Below are positions 43,900 through 55,206 of a stretch of 64,000 nt of DNA, piece after piece. Each line of letters opens with the position of its first letter. The first letter of the stretch is position 1. The notes below the pieces were generated by a model, which saw only the letters and a program-made list of their open reading frames with translations, searched no databases and had not been told where the DNA came from. Made by a program: the position numbers and the translations under genes. Source of the DNA: Tubiluchus corallicola (lineage: Eukaryota > Priapulida > Priapulimorpha > Priapulimorphida > Tubiluchidae); contig JAQGDQ010000202.1 of the NCBI GenBank assembly GCA_030141605.1, forward strand, positions 280,099-344,098, given 5' to 3'.

Positions 43900-44028
43900 T
43901 GTTTGCTGTATAAAACATTAAAAAATAACATGGCGGCTGCAGGTTCTTTGTTTAAGTACAACAATTCCACATCAAATAAACTGTTTATAAATTGTGGTGT
44001 TCCTCAAGAGTCAATATTGGGGCAGCCT
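43900..44028 (+). mobile_element. LINE reverse-transcriptase fragment
   Basis: Plus-strand frame FKYNNSTSNKLFINCGVPQ followed by ESILGQP matches the conserved RT block CGVPQGSILGP, with Gly to Glu. It lies on the opposite strand from the LINE piece at 42.5-43.6 kb. Similarity stops a few bases before the left arm of the large inverted repeat at 44033. Confidence 0.65.
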
Positions 44029-44578
44029 AACAGACTGTGGACTACATTAGACAACCAGACCACCTACCAACAGTATGGCCAGGTAAGTCCACCAATTCCA
44101 CCCACCAAGACTGTGGACTATAAAACTCTGCCAATCCATCCACCAAGACTTGCACCAAAAAATTCCATCATTCTACAGAAAAGCACTGTTAAGACCTTCA
44201 ATGTTAAAAACTAGACCGAATGTAAAAAACTAGTAGAAGAACAAAAGAGTCAACTTTTAAGTGAAATACGTTTTTAGTTTACAAACAAAATTTGAACACG
44301 GATTTACATTTCCACTTTAACTTAATAAAAATCATCTTTTCTCGTTTAAGTGGTTGACCCATTAGTTAACCATTTAATATGTTTTGGTGAATCCCGAGTG
44401 GGAGACTCGGCTTAATCTAAAGGTAGAAAGACCTGATGGTGACACACAGTTCTCAATTTATGAACCATAACAATTCATGAAAAACCTCACAAAGAATAAA
44501 AAGACACAATGTTCTATTTTACTCCATCTACACTGGCACAGATAACTTCTGAAAAGTGAGAGGGGCTCCAGGAGCTAT

Positions 44579-44640
44579 GTCGTCGTCATCGTCGCCATCG
44601 TCGTCGTCGTCGTCGTCATCATCATCATCATCATCATTAT
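44579..44640. repeat. (GTC/ATC)n microsatellite, left arm
   Basis: GTC/CGT units then ATC units; its mirror copy in the right arm (49342-49403) has the same length and interruptions. Confidence 0.9.
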
Positions 44641-45690
44641 ATAGGTAAAAATACAGGTACTACACTTAATAGAAATTAGGTACCAATTTAAATACTCAGT
44701 AAAAAAGTAATCTGGTTTTTATTTGCTTGTTCATCAGATGCAAGAAATGTGACTTTTCAACAGCAGGATTAGTCTACAAACTGATGTCCAAAAGTAGTAG
44801 CCGTATGTTAGTAGGTATGTTAGTTCTGACGAACTGGTGTAATATAGATTATAAAGTACAGAATTAAGATCAAATTTCAAGATAAAATAATTCAATACAA
44901 AATAATTCAATACACTGTTATAAGTGGATTTCAACATTATAAAAAAGTTGCATTTTGTCTGAAATGGCTGCAATGATAATCTAGTAAAATTAAATTGAGG
45001 TTCAGACCTAAAAACATTTGCGGAACTAAGAAGGTTGGATACATTAATGTAACACTAAAGTTGCAAGAAATAAAAAAAAAATCACAGCAGTAAAGAATCA
45101 TTGGCCAATGACGTAGCTCTAAAATGCATTTAATTTTTCTGATATTTAAAATTTTTGAAGGATTAGTATATACAACTATCTCTTGATTTAATTAATATTC
45201 CTACATATACCAGCAACCTATGTACTGGAAATTTAGAAACTGTACTTCTCTGCACACTACTGAATGCTGCCACTGTTCTGTTATAGTATAGTACTTTTCT
45301 TTTTTGTACATAGTGTGTGTGTGCATGTGTGCGTACGTGTGCATCTGTGCATAAGTGTGCGCATGTATTTTGTTATTATGTTGTATATTCTGTACTCAAT
45401 TAATGATTAAAAAAAACTCTTTTTCTTTTTTTCTTTTTTCACCTTAAGATACTTAAGATACGCCAGTGTGTACTTAAACAACATGTCTTCGTTAAGAAAT
45501 TTTTTATTGAATTATCTGAGTTCAAGCACTAAGCCACACATATGGTAACATAAAAACAAGCAAAAACACTACTGTCCAAAACGAGAAACGAAGTCAGATA
45601 AATGACCACTACTGGATCCTCACCGCTTCAATAAAATATGGTATATTGCAACGATCATACTCAATATGAAGATTGAGTGAGGAGGCAAGT

Positions 45691-45867
45691 TTATGAGCGC
45701 CTCCGAGTCGCTTTACGACTCTCCACATCAGAGACAACTGAGAGCTCGTAACGCTCAGAGCAATTTTGTAATCTAGCTTTTATTAGAGCTGCACAGGAGG
45801 GTTCTAAAGCTGCACCAAATGGAACACCATTTTTTTCTTCAAATAATGATGTCAAAATACATTTTAT
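45691..45867 (-). other. Coding-like frame in left inverted-repeat arm
   Basis: Mirror copy of the frame at 48115-48291 in the right arm; see that entry. Confidence 0.25.
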
Positions 45868-48114
45868 TTACAAGCACTCTATAGGGGAACCTTACCACGA
45901 TACCCTGGCATCAAAATGTTGAATGCTGTTCTGTCTTTAATCAAATTTAATCTGCAATAGTCTGTTAGATCATTTGCAAAACTACATCAATTACAAACCA
46001 TCATACAAATTAAATTATAGATGTCCAGTAGCTAATGTTTACGACAAAACTAATGAATTTAAAAAGTGTAGAGAGATATTTGACAGTCTTTTAACCAAAT
46101 TTATTTTTTACTAGCCGATTCTAGTGTGTGTCACACAAAAGATCTAGTGTTTGTGTTTGTGCCTTGTTTCGTGATATTAAAGAGTTAATAAAAGTAAATT
46201 TGTTTTGTACTTATGTCAAGCTATATGTGTATATTATTTATATGAAATTATATGATACGTATTATTTTATACGCGATTTACTTGAATGATTGTATGCATA
46301 AAAGTGTGCTTTGGTTTTTAGATATGTGCATTTTACTGTAGCTTATGTCATTTTTACTTTATCACTTGGATTTATATGCACTCCTACTGCACTCGTGGTT
46401 TTAATTTTTTCGCATCAGACACACCAGACAAAATAAAAAAATCTTAATACTTTTATTTATCAGCATAGGAACAACAACCATAAGCCGGAATAAACAAGCA
46501 AATACAAAAAACATAATAAATGAAGGCAAACTAGCAGCTGTGATATGTTATTAGATCCTTTATAAAATTACACCACTTACAGAATAACATACATATTAAA
46601 TTGTTGCTTTCCAGTAGATAATGTTTATGACACAACACTCTACTGACAAATTTAGAAAAATAAAATAAATAAAATGAAATAAAATAAATAAATAAATTTA
46701 GAATTATAATAGAAATTTATTAAATTTATAAATTCAGCTATATTTGACAATTTTTTAACCAAACTTTGGCGGTGTCGGAGTCAAAATTTGAAACGAATGA
46801 AACTGTAATGAGTGAAGAAGTTTTTATCTATAATTAAATAAATACAAGTGAAGAATCGGAGATAAACATCCAAAAAATGCAAATTTTGAGTAGAAGAACA
46901 ACCTGCGATTCAAACGACACATGTTGGTTTTGTTTACAGCCTCGTAAATGTGCTGTTATTGACACACGAAAATTCATCGTCAATTTCCAGTGCAAATTGT
47001 TCTCCAGGGGCTTATTACCTGCAGCGTGTCGGGTTTATTGTTACTCGTAAACAAATTATTCATATCGTAAGAATTGCAGGTTGTTCTTCTACTCAAAATT
47101 TGCATTTTTTGGATGTTTATCTCCGATTCTTCACTTGTATTTATTTAATTATAGATAAAAACTTCTTCACTCATTACAGTTTCATTCGTTTCAAATTTTG
47201 ACTCCGACACCGCCAAAGTTTGGTTAAAAAATTGTCAAATATAGCTGAATTTATAAATTTAATAAATTTCTATTATAATTCTAAATTTATTTATTTATTT
47301 TATTTCATTTTATTTATTTTATTTTTCTAAATTTGTCAGTAGAGTGTTGTGTCATAAACATTATCTACTGGAAAGCAACAATTTAATATGTATGTTATTC
47401 TGTAAGTGGTGTAATTTTATAAAGGATCTAATAACATATCACAGCTGCTAGTTTGCCTTCATTTATTATGTTTTTTGTATTTGCTTGTTTATTCCGGCTT
47501 ATGGTTGTTGTTCCTATGCTGATAAATAAAAGTATTAAGATTTTTTTATTTTGTCTGGTGTGTCTGATGCGAAAAAATTAAAACCACGAGTGCAGTAGGA
47601 GTGCATATAAATCCAAGTGATAAAGTAAAAATGACATAAGCTACAGTAAAATGCACATATCTAAAAACCAAAGCACACTTTTATGCATACAATCATTCAA
47701 GTAAATCGCGTATAAAATAATACGTATCATATAATTTCATATAAATAATATACACATATAGCTTGACATAAGTACAAAACAAATTTACTTTTATTAACTC
47801 TTTAATATCACGAAACAAGGCACAAACACAAACACTAGATCTTTTGTGTGACACACACTAGAATCGGCTAGTAAAAAATAAATTTGGTTAAAAGACTGTC
47901 AAATATCTCTCTACACTTTTTAAATTCATTAGTTTTGTCGTAAACATTAGCTACTGGACATCTATAATTTAATTTGTATGATGGTTTGTAATTGATGTAG
48001 TTTTGCAAATGATCTAACAGACTATTGCAGATTAAATTTGATTAAAGACAGAACAGCATTCAACATTTTGATGCCAGGGTATCGTGGTAAGGTTCCCCTA
48101 TAGAGTGCTTGTAA

Positions 48115-48291
48115 ATAAAATGTATTTTGACATCATTATTTGAAGAAAAAAATGGTGTTCCATTTGGTGCAGCTTTAGAACCCTCCTGTGCAGCTCTAAT
48201 AAAAGCTAGATTACAAAATTGCTCTGAGCGTTACGAGCTCTCAGTTGTCTCTGATGTGGAGAGTCGTAAAGCGACTCGGAGGCGCTCATAA
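48115..48291 (+). other. Coding-like frame in right inverted-repeat arm
   Basis: A 58-residue frame without ATG includes NGVPFGAALEPSCAALIKAR and LQNCSERYELSVVSDVESRK, ending in an Arg-rich tail and TAA. Its GC content is higher than the rest of the arm. It may be the end of a transposon protein or a captured exon. I do not recognise it. Confidence 0.25.
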
Positions 48292-49341
48292 ACTTGCCTC
48301 CTCACTCAATCTTCATATTGAGTATGATCGTTGCAATATACCATATTTTATTGAAGCGGGGAGGATCCAGTAGTGGTCATTTATCTGACTTCGTTTCTCG
48401 TTTTGGACAGTAGTGTTTTTGCTTGTTTTTATGTTACCATATGTGTGGCTTAGTGCTTGAACTCAGATAATTCAATAAAAAATTTCTTAACGAAGACATG
48501 TTGTTTAAGTACACACTGGCGTATCTTAAGTATCTTAAGGTGAAAAAAGAAAAAAAGAAAAAGAGTTTTTTTTAATCATTAATTGAGTACAGAATATACA
48601 ACATAATAACAAAATACATGCGCACACTTATGCACAGATGCACACGTACGCACACATGCACACACACACTATGTACAAAAAAGAAAAGTACTATACTATA
48701 ACAGAACAGTGGCAGCATTCAGTAGTGTGCAGAGAAGTACAGTTTCTAAATTTCCAGTACATAGGTTGCTGGTATATGTAGGAATATTAATTAAATCAAG
48801 AGATAGTTGTATATACTAATCCTTCAAAAATTTTAAATATCAGAAAAATTAAATGCATTTTAGAGCTACGTCATTGGCCAATGATTCTTTACTGCTGTGA
48901 TTTTTTTTTTATTTCTTGCAACTTTAGTGTTACATTAATGTATCCAACCTTCTTAGTTCCGCAAATGTTTTTAGGTCTGAACCTCAATTTAATTTTACTA
49001 GATTATCATTGCAGCCATTTCAGACAAAATGCAACTTTTTTATAATGTTGAAATCCACTTATAACAGTGTATTGAATTATTTTGTATTGAATTATTTTAT
49101 CTTGAAATTTGATCTTAATTCTGTACTTTATAATCTATATTACACCAGTTCGTCAGAACTAACATACCTACTAACATACGGCTACTACTTTTGGACATCA
49201 GTTTGTAGACTAATCCTGCTGTTGAAAAGTCACATTTCTTGCATCTGATGAACAAGCAAATGAAAACCAGATTACTTTTTTACTGAGTATTTAAATTGGT
49301 ACCTAATTTCTATTAAGTGTAGTACCTGTATTTTTACCTAT

Positions 49342-49403
49342 ATAATGATGATGATGATGATGATGACGACGACGACGACGACGATGGCGACGATGACGAC
49401 GAC
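49342..49403. repeat. (GAT/GAC)n microsatellite, right arm
   Basis: Mirror of the left-arm microsatellite at the same length, which is notable because such tracts mutate quickly. Confidence 0.9.
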
Positions 49404-49849
49404 ATAGCTCCTGGAGCCCCTCTCACTTTTCAGAAGTTATCTGTGCCAGTGTAGATGGAGTAAAATAGAACATTGTGTCTTTTTATTCTTTGTGAGGTTT
49501 TCATGAATTGTTATGGTTCATAAATTGAGAACTGTGTGTCACCATCAGGTCTTTCTACCTTTAGATTAAGCCGAGTCTCCCACTCGGGATTCACCAAAAC
49601 ATATTAAATGGTTAACTAATGGGTCAACCACTTAAACGAGAAAAGATTATTTTTATTAAGTTAAAGTGGAAATGTAAATCCGTGTTCAAATTTTGTTTGT
49701 AAACTAAAAACGTATTTCACTTAAAAGTTGACTCTTTTGTTCTTCTACTAGTTTTTTACATTCGGTCTAGTTTTTAACATTGAATGTCTTAACAGTGCTT
49801 TTCTGTAGAATGATGGAATTTTTTGGTGCAAGTCTTGGTGGATGGATTG

Positions 49850-50270
49850 GCAGAGTTTTATAGTCCACAGTCTTGGTGGGTGGAATTGGTGGACTTACCT
49901 GGCCATACTGTTGGTAGGTGGTCTGGTTGTCTAATGTAGTCCACAGTCTTTGTTGGTGGATGTATCTGATCTATAGTCTTGACAGGTGGATTGGTGGACT
50001 TATCTGGTCCACAAGTCTTGGTGGGTGGAATTGGTGGACTTACCTGGCCATACTGTTGGTAGGTGGTCTGGTTGTTTAATGTAGTTCACAGTCTTTCTTG
50101 GTGGATTTATCTGTTCTATAGTCTTGATAGGTGGATTAATGGACTTATTTAGTCCGTAGTCTTGTGGATGAAATTTGGACTTATCTGGTCCACAGTTTCG
50201 GTGGGTGGACTGGTGAACATATCATGTCTTCAGTTTTGGTGGGTGGATTGGTGGACTTATCAGTGATCTT
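49850..50270. repeat. Minisatellite at outer end of right arm
   Basis: Built from words such as GGTGGGTGGAATTGGTGGACT and TGGTCCACAGTCTT. A 145-bp unit starting at 49872 repeats from 50017, then decays to about 50270. Only the first part is mirrored at the left end (44033-44130), so the array extends about 320 bp further on the right. Confidence 0.8.
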
Positions 50271-53200
50271 TTGTGTATGTTATGTCGTTTATTTTGGTGT
50301 GGGACTCTCTGTGTATTCTCAAATATCGCTGGTCTTTAACTCAGGTTATCTAAAAGTTTTGTGCATGATCGTATTAATTCTGTAATCGTCAGACATTATT
50401 TTGTTTCTTATTTTTTATATGGGTATTGCATTGTTGTTTACTTTTACACAACTTATTATTTTTATGACCATATTAATAGTCTTTTTGCCAAATAGTCACT
50501 TTGCCACTGGTAGTCTTGTCTAACGCCTTTTACACAGTTTTTCGCATTAACGTTCGTGTTGTTTTTCACACTATACTACTGTGTTGTTATCTGTGATCTT
50601 TCGTGGCTGCACTTACCTTTTTCGATGCCCCATTGTTTAATTTTGCAACAACGATAGTTGTGGTTTGCAGAAACATCTTTCTGGTGGTGCTTTTTACCTG
50701 GGTTTTTGTAGCTTCTTATAACAGTCTTCTGTACAGCTTTTGCGTAACCCGTTTTGTATAGATGTAGATAAGTATCGTACGGACTATAATAACACGGTAA
50801 ATAATGGAACGATAAATATGAAAAAAGGCATAAGAAAAAATTGCGCATCCAACACTAACCCTATCCCTAATCCTAACACATTTTCTTCCATCTGGCAGAT
50901 GATTACAACTTATATGTTACCAAAAAGAAGCTTCAAATACTCGTTTATTTGTACTCTTTTGCCTACTTTCCATTAGTGAGCATTTTTCATGCGTCTTTTT
51001 TTCTTTGTCATATTTACCGTGTCATTTTCACATCCTTGACAATCTCTCCTCTGTTTTTTGCTGCATCCCCTTTACACTTCCGTTCCCCCCTCTACCTGGT
51101 GTCGACGAAGCGATATTTTTGAGAAAAAGCTGGCTAATATCTAGACAGCTAGTCGAGTTTTATTGTGAGATTTTAGACTGAAGTGCGCAAGTGATCAGCA
51201 CTCTCAGCTTTATATAGCGATTAATCAATGCATTTAATGGCTTGCGTAACTTGCGCACGGGGCTTGAATTATTGACGCTGATGTAATGCATTACGTGTTA
51301 CTGTTAGGTGCAGGCTTTTAAGTTTGCAGTAAAACAATTAGAGAGAAAACGATGAAGGGGAATTTAGCAGTAATTATGCCTAAGTTTTTATTTGGTACAC
51401 GTTCAGGTAATTGTGGAAATATTACTGTTTATTGTACATATATAGTACACTTTTGGCAGTTAGTATGAAGTACATAAGATAATTTGAATAATAAATACAT
51501 ATATTTATTAAATTGATAACAGTGAATTCATTTAGATCTGGTCCTCACCACCGACAATTTATTCGCTTTGCTGGTGCGTTTCACATCGTGACATTTCTAG
51601 ATACAACACAGTTGTTAATGAATCCAGTTTTCCTTCTGACTTCTTATCTGTGTAACTCTACCAGAAATTTTTTCCACTTAACTAGTACTTTGTCTCTTTC
51701 AGTAAAAAACGTTAGCATGTACCTTTTATTAATAGCAAGTTTTTAGAAGAATTTTTTCACTTTGTCACACTCACTGTAGCACAGCTCTTGCTTGTTACTC
51801 TGACTGACCTTTGACCTTTTGTGGGGGATTTGTGCAACTATTGAGGGTAGTGGTGGGCCCGGGAGCAGTTCATTGCTACTCTACATTTGAAGCTTTCAAA
51901 AACCAAAGATAAATTCCTGGTAACTCAAGCAAATATATCCTTTGCAATTTTTGAAAATTAAAATATTCAGTGAATTTAAAAATCTAAATCGTTTTTATTT
52001 GAATAGTTTTGTATATTTGTCTGTATTTACTAATAATTTTTTTGTTATGTATTATATGTATATTATCCTTTTCTAGTTTTTTGTATATATTTATTTTTTA
52101 TTTTTATTATCTTCTGCTTAAATAGCTTAAATAGAAAATAGATAATTATTTAAATAGTTATATTACGTTTTTATAATTTTTTATAATTTGTATTTATATA
52201 CATAATATATTTATTGTCCTATTTCATCATTTTTGTACATAATTACAGGTACGTAATTATTTGTAATATTTGTAAGTCCTCTTTTAACTGAATATATAAC
52301 ATACAAACGGTCTTAATGTAACACGCCACAAACAGTTAGCCTTGCCAATATTACATGCTTCAATTTTTAACGAGATTTCTCGATTCTTTTTTTACGATCC
52401 TCTGCTTGTTATCATTGTAGCTACTGCTTACAAAATTTCAAGCTTTTTTGGTTATTATTATTAGAAGATAAAACTCAAAATTGAATGCAATTTCGCGTGA
52501 CCGCTAAAAGCTACAATTGTGACACATTTGTTATACTGAGCGTAACTGGGGAAGTAATAATAATAAACACCTATACTCTATTGTGTAGTCTCAGTAAAAT
52601 TATTACGGCTCCTTATTTAGACATTGCTAATGCAATTACAATTGTCGCTGATATAAAAAGAATGTTGTTGAAGGTGTTTTCCGTATCCGCTTGGCACACG
52701 TGCGATTGCAGTGCGACTTCAGAACTTGTTAATTTAACCATAAACTCTGTGATGTGCACATTAAGTTAAAAACGCATTAGGCGGGTGAAATCAGGAAACC
52801 GTGGTGCCTGTAAATATGGTCTAAAGTAGTTAAGTGTATTAAATGGTGTGAAAACACTATCGCGGCTACACGTATATAATGAAGTTAATGGCTACTTGGC
52901 GACAGGTGTCCAGTGCTTAGTGTGAGTCTTTGGACACTGCTACCTGAAACGTGTGCTAGTTCATTGTTGTTAGCTTGCGATCTTGCCTAAGCTACAAAAA
53001 TGCAATTCATTCATTAACATTAATCGGCTATGGATGCCCCTGTAAATAATGTTTTGCAGTTCTATCCTGTCTACCCAGTACACTATCATTTCCCTTTTGA
53101 GAAAAAATTACATTGAAAATTTAATTTTTCTTTAACGAATTTGTTTATCTTCCTGACTAATAACAGCAGCAGAAGTCTGAGCAGCAACGATGACAATTTG

Positions 53201-53465
53201 TAATAAACAATAAACAAATTTATCTACAGCAATTACAATGGCTGAATTTATTATTATTTTTTACTTGGTTGTTTTAATTTGCTCAGTAGTGATACTTGTA
53301 ACTTTACCAAGTATAAAAAATTAAAGGACCATGATGAAATAAATTCAAAATACGCTGTACTTTGTAATAATTTATAATAATTACTAATGAAACCTACACG
53401 TTTTGATAATATGATTGACATTAAAATAATTCACTAATCACTGTAGCAAAAACTGTATTGTGCAA

Positions 53466-53698
53466 TCACAATAATTGTACAAGCAGTAACAACAATATCA
53501 AGAAGAGCGATGAAAATAATAGTATCATCATCATTATCACTGTCATCATCATTAACATCAATGACAATAGCAATGACAAGGATAAAAACAACAAGAACGG
53601 CAATAACCACAATGACAATAACGACAAAAATGAGAACGATAATAGCAACAACAGCAACGAAAATAATAATATCATGATCATCATCATCATCACATAAC
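53466..53698. repeat. Degenerate AAC/ATC/AAT repeat
   Basis: Imperfect trinucleotides ending in a short perfect ATC run; Asn-rich, Val/Ile-rich and Leu-rich frames on the two strands are artefacts. Confidence 0.85.
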
Positions 53699-53879
53699 AG
53701 CATCAGCAAATGGAAAACCCTGTGTTTTCTCGCTACCCTCAATTGATGCTAGACCGGATGGTTGAGCTGGGGTAATTTTGACACCATTGCAGACTAAGTG
53801 GCATTTTGCTTATAGCGATTTTCTGCGCACTTTACGAGCGTGTTAAATTGGTCATCGCTCCTCGTTAAGTCGAGTGCTT

Positions 53880-54010
53880 TTCCCGCTTTTCATACCTCGT
53901 AGCGGTGTGCCGCCTGGAGATCACCATCCCGGAGCGCACGAGGTAATGACACGTTCACACCTAGTCCGGTACGCCGCTTGGCGATTACCGGCATGTAATG
54001 ACACGCTGGC
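53880..54010. repeat. Two diverged GC-rich tandem units
   Basis: GGTGTGCCGCCTGGAGATCACC...GTAATGACACG and GGTACGCCGCTTGGCGATTACC...GTAATGACACG share an ordered layout about 70 bp apart, and stand out by GC content. Confidence 0.45.
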
Positions 54011-54809
54011 GAATTCTACGCAGTCATCAGCGAAAAGGTCGTCGTTGTAAAGTGCCGCACTAGAGTGAATGTAACACTCCTGTAATGCCATCATTGTAAA
54101 ATGACTAAAAGTCTTCTGTGGTCTCTGATGATTCGCAGAAAATTCTGTTTTAGGGATGACACTTTAGTTTAGGTACATAGCTAGTTACTTTAATTTCAAG
54201 TTTCTTCTGTTTTGTTGTCTGATTTTAGTTTGTCATCATCATATTTTTGTTTTAAAATACATTTGGCTGACTTCTACTGCTACCGTTCTCATATTACCAG
54301 AAGTTGTTGAGGTTTTATTCAAATTTTACATTAGTTTAAGTACAAATTGTATTTTCTTGAAATAATTTCTGGTGAATATTTATGTAAATTTCATAGCAGT
54401 ATAAGAAAAGTAGAAAAATGAGGGTGAGCAAAGCGAAAAACTCTTAATAAAGAAGCAGGAAGAGTGGAAGAATAAACTGCAAGAAGGATTGATAAAGAGA
54501 AAGTAGGAAGAACAGTTCAGAAACAATGTAAACAAGTAATAAGAACAAATGGAAATAAAAACTAAAGAAAAAAACCAATGAATAAAAGAAAGAAAGAATG
54601 AAATTCAAAACAAATGAAAAAAGAAAAATAGCGAATTCATCAAGAAAAGATTAGTTTTATATTTTCAGAAAAATATGAATTAAAAGAATAAAACTGATGC
54701 AATTTTTTGAAAAAGATGCTACAAAGCGGCAGGAATCGCACCTCTTTTCACCTGAAATAATCACTTCGCCTCCTGCTGTTCTGGCACGTGCTAGATCAGT
54801 TCCACCTGG

Positions 54810-54956
54810 TTAACCTGTTCCAGATTTATTTGTTGTGTCGTTCCGAAGTCGGTCAAGGTGAAAAGTGTTAACGTTGCCCAGGTCAGTCTCATCAGGTGCC
54901 CCTTCTATGAGTCGAGTCAATTCCGGATTGTTTCCCTCGAGACAGAAAAGTGTCAT
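54810..54956 (-). other. Small coding-like frame followed by an in-frame continuation
   Basis: ATG to TAA, 48 residues, including CLEGNNPELTRLIEGAPDET and FHLDRLRNDTTNKSGTG. After the TAA the same frame stays protein-like (PGGTDLARARTAGGEVIISG, then EKRCDSC) down to about 54720. This suggests one longer coding region broken by a stop, perhaps a decayed transposon or gene. I do not recognise the family. Confidence 0.3.
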
Positions 54957-55114
54957 TAATGCGCATATAAAAAATTAAAAACCGTTCTATAGGCTTTTAG
55001 TCTTATTCCCTTTCTCTGCTGTAACAAGAGTTCTTACAGACTTGGAAACGTATTATCCTTATTCAAGGTCGTTATTTTATTTGTGATTTTAGCTAAGATT
55101 TACGTTTCCATATC

Positions 55115-55206
55115 TGTTTCCACATTTGTTGCCGTACCTGTGCGGACAGCAGGTAGTTTCTGTTTCCACATTTGTTGCCGTACCTGTGCGGGCAGCAGGT
55201 AGTTTT
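55115..55206. repeat. Tandem 46-bp repeat, each with a hairpin
   Basis: Two nearly identical 46-bp units. Each contains TACCTGTGCGGRCAGCAGGTA, a TACCTG/CAGGTA stem with a short loop. Confidence 0.85.

Larger units (their letters stand above)
44033..49949. repeat. Large near-perfect inverted repeat (2 x 2,874 bp arms, 169-bp spacer)
   Basis: Left arm 44033-46906, right arm 47076-49949. Paired positions sum to 93982 at the inner ends, the middle and the outer ends, so there is no net insertion or deletion. I saw four substitutions by eye (44196/49786, 44333/49649, 44720/49262, 45622/48360), implying well over 99 percent identity. The arms hold AT-rich DNA, an ATG/ACG microsatellite, a 79-codon open frame present in both, and terminal minisatellite repeats. 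The spacer has traces of further, more diverged inverted similarity. No transposase recognised. Candidates: a foldback-type transposon, a recent inverted duplication, or an assembly hairpin. Confidence 0.95.

Noticed and set aside
44734-44973. 79-codon open frame identical at 49009-49248
   Set aside because: Identity comes from the palindrome arms. Its composition (Leu/Tyr/Phe/Asn) looks like AT-rich chance, not a gene.
46950-47201. 83-codon frame crossing the palindrome spacer and right arm
   Set aside because: Second half lies in AT-rich arm sequence; no motif or splice support.
47205-47220. TGGCG followed by GT on the minus strand as the missing pre-PET exon end
   Set aside because: No CxxC motif upstream, and it lies inside the palindrome arm.
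49243-49270. Possible hammerhead ribozyme (CTGATGA ... GAAA)
   Set aside because: The sequence between the two core words cannot form stem II.
50850-50880. Telomere-like AACCCTA words
   Set aside because: Only a few degenerate units, too short for an interstitial telomere call.
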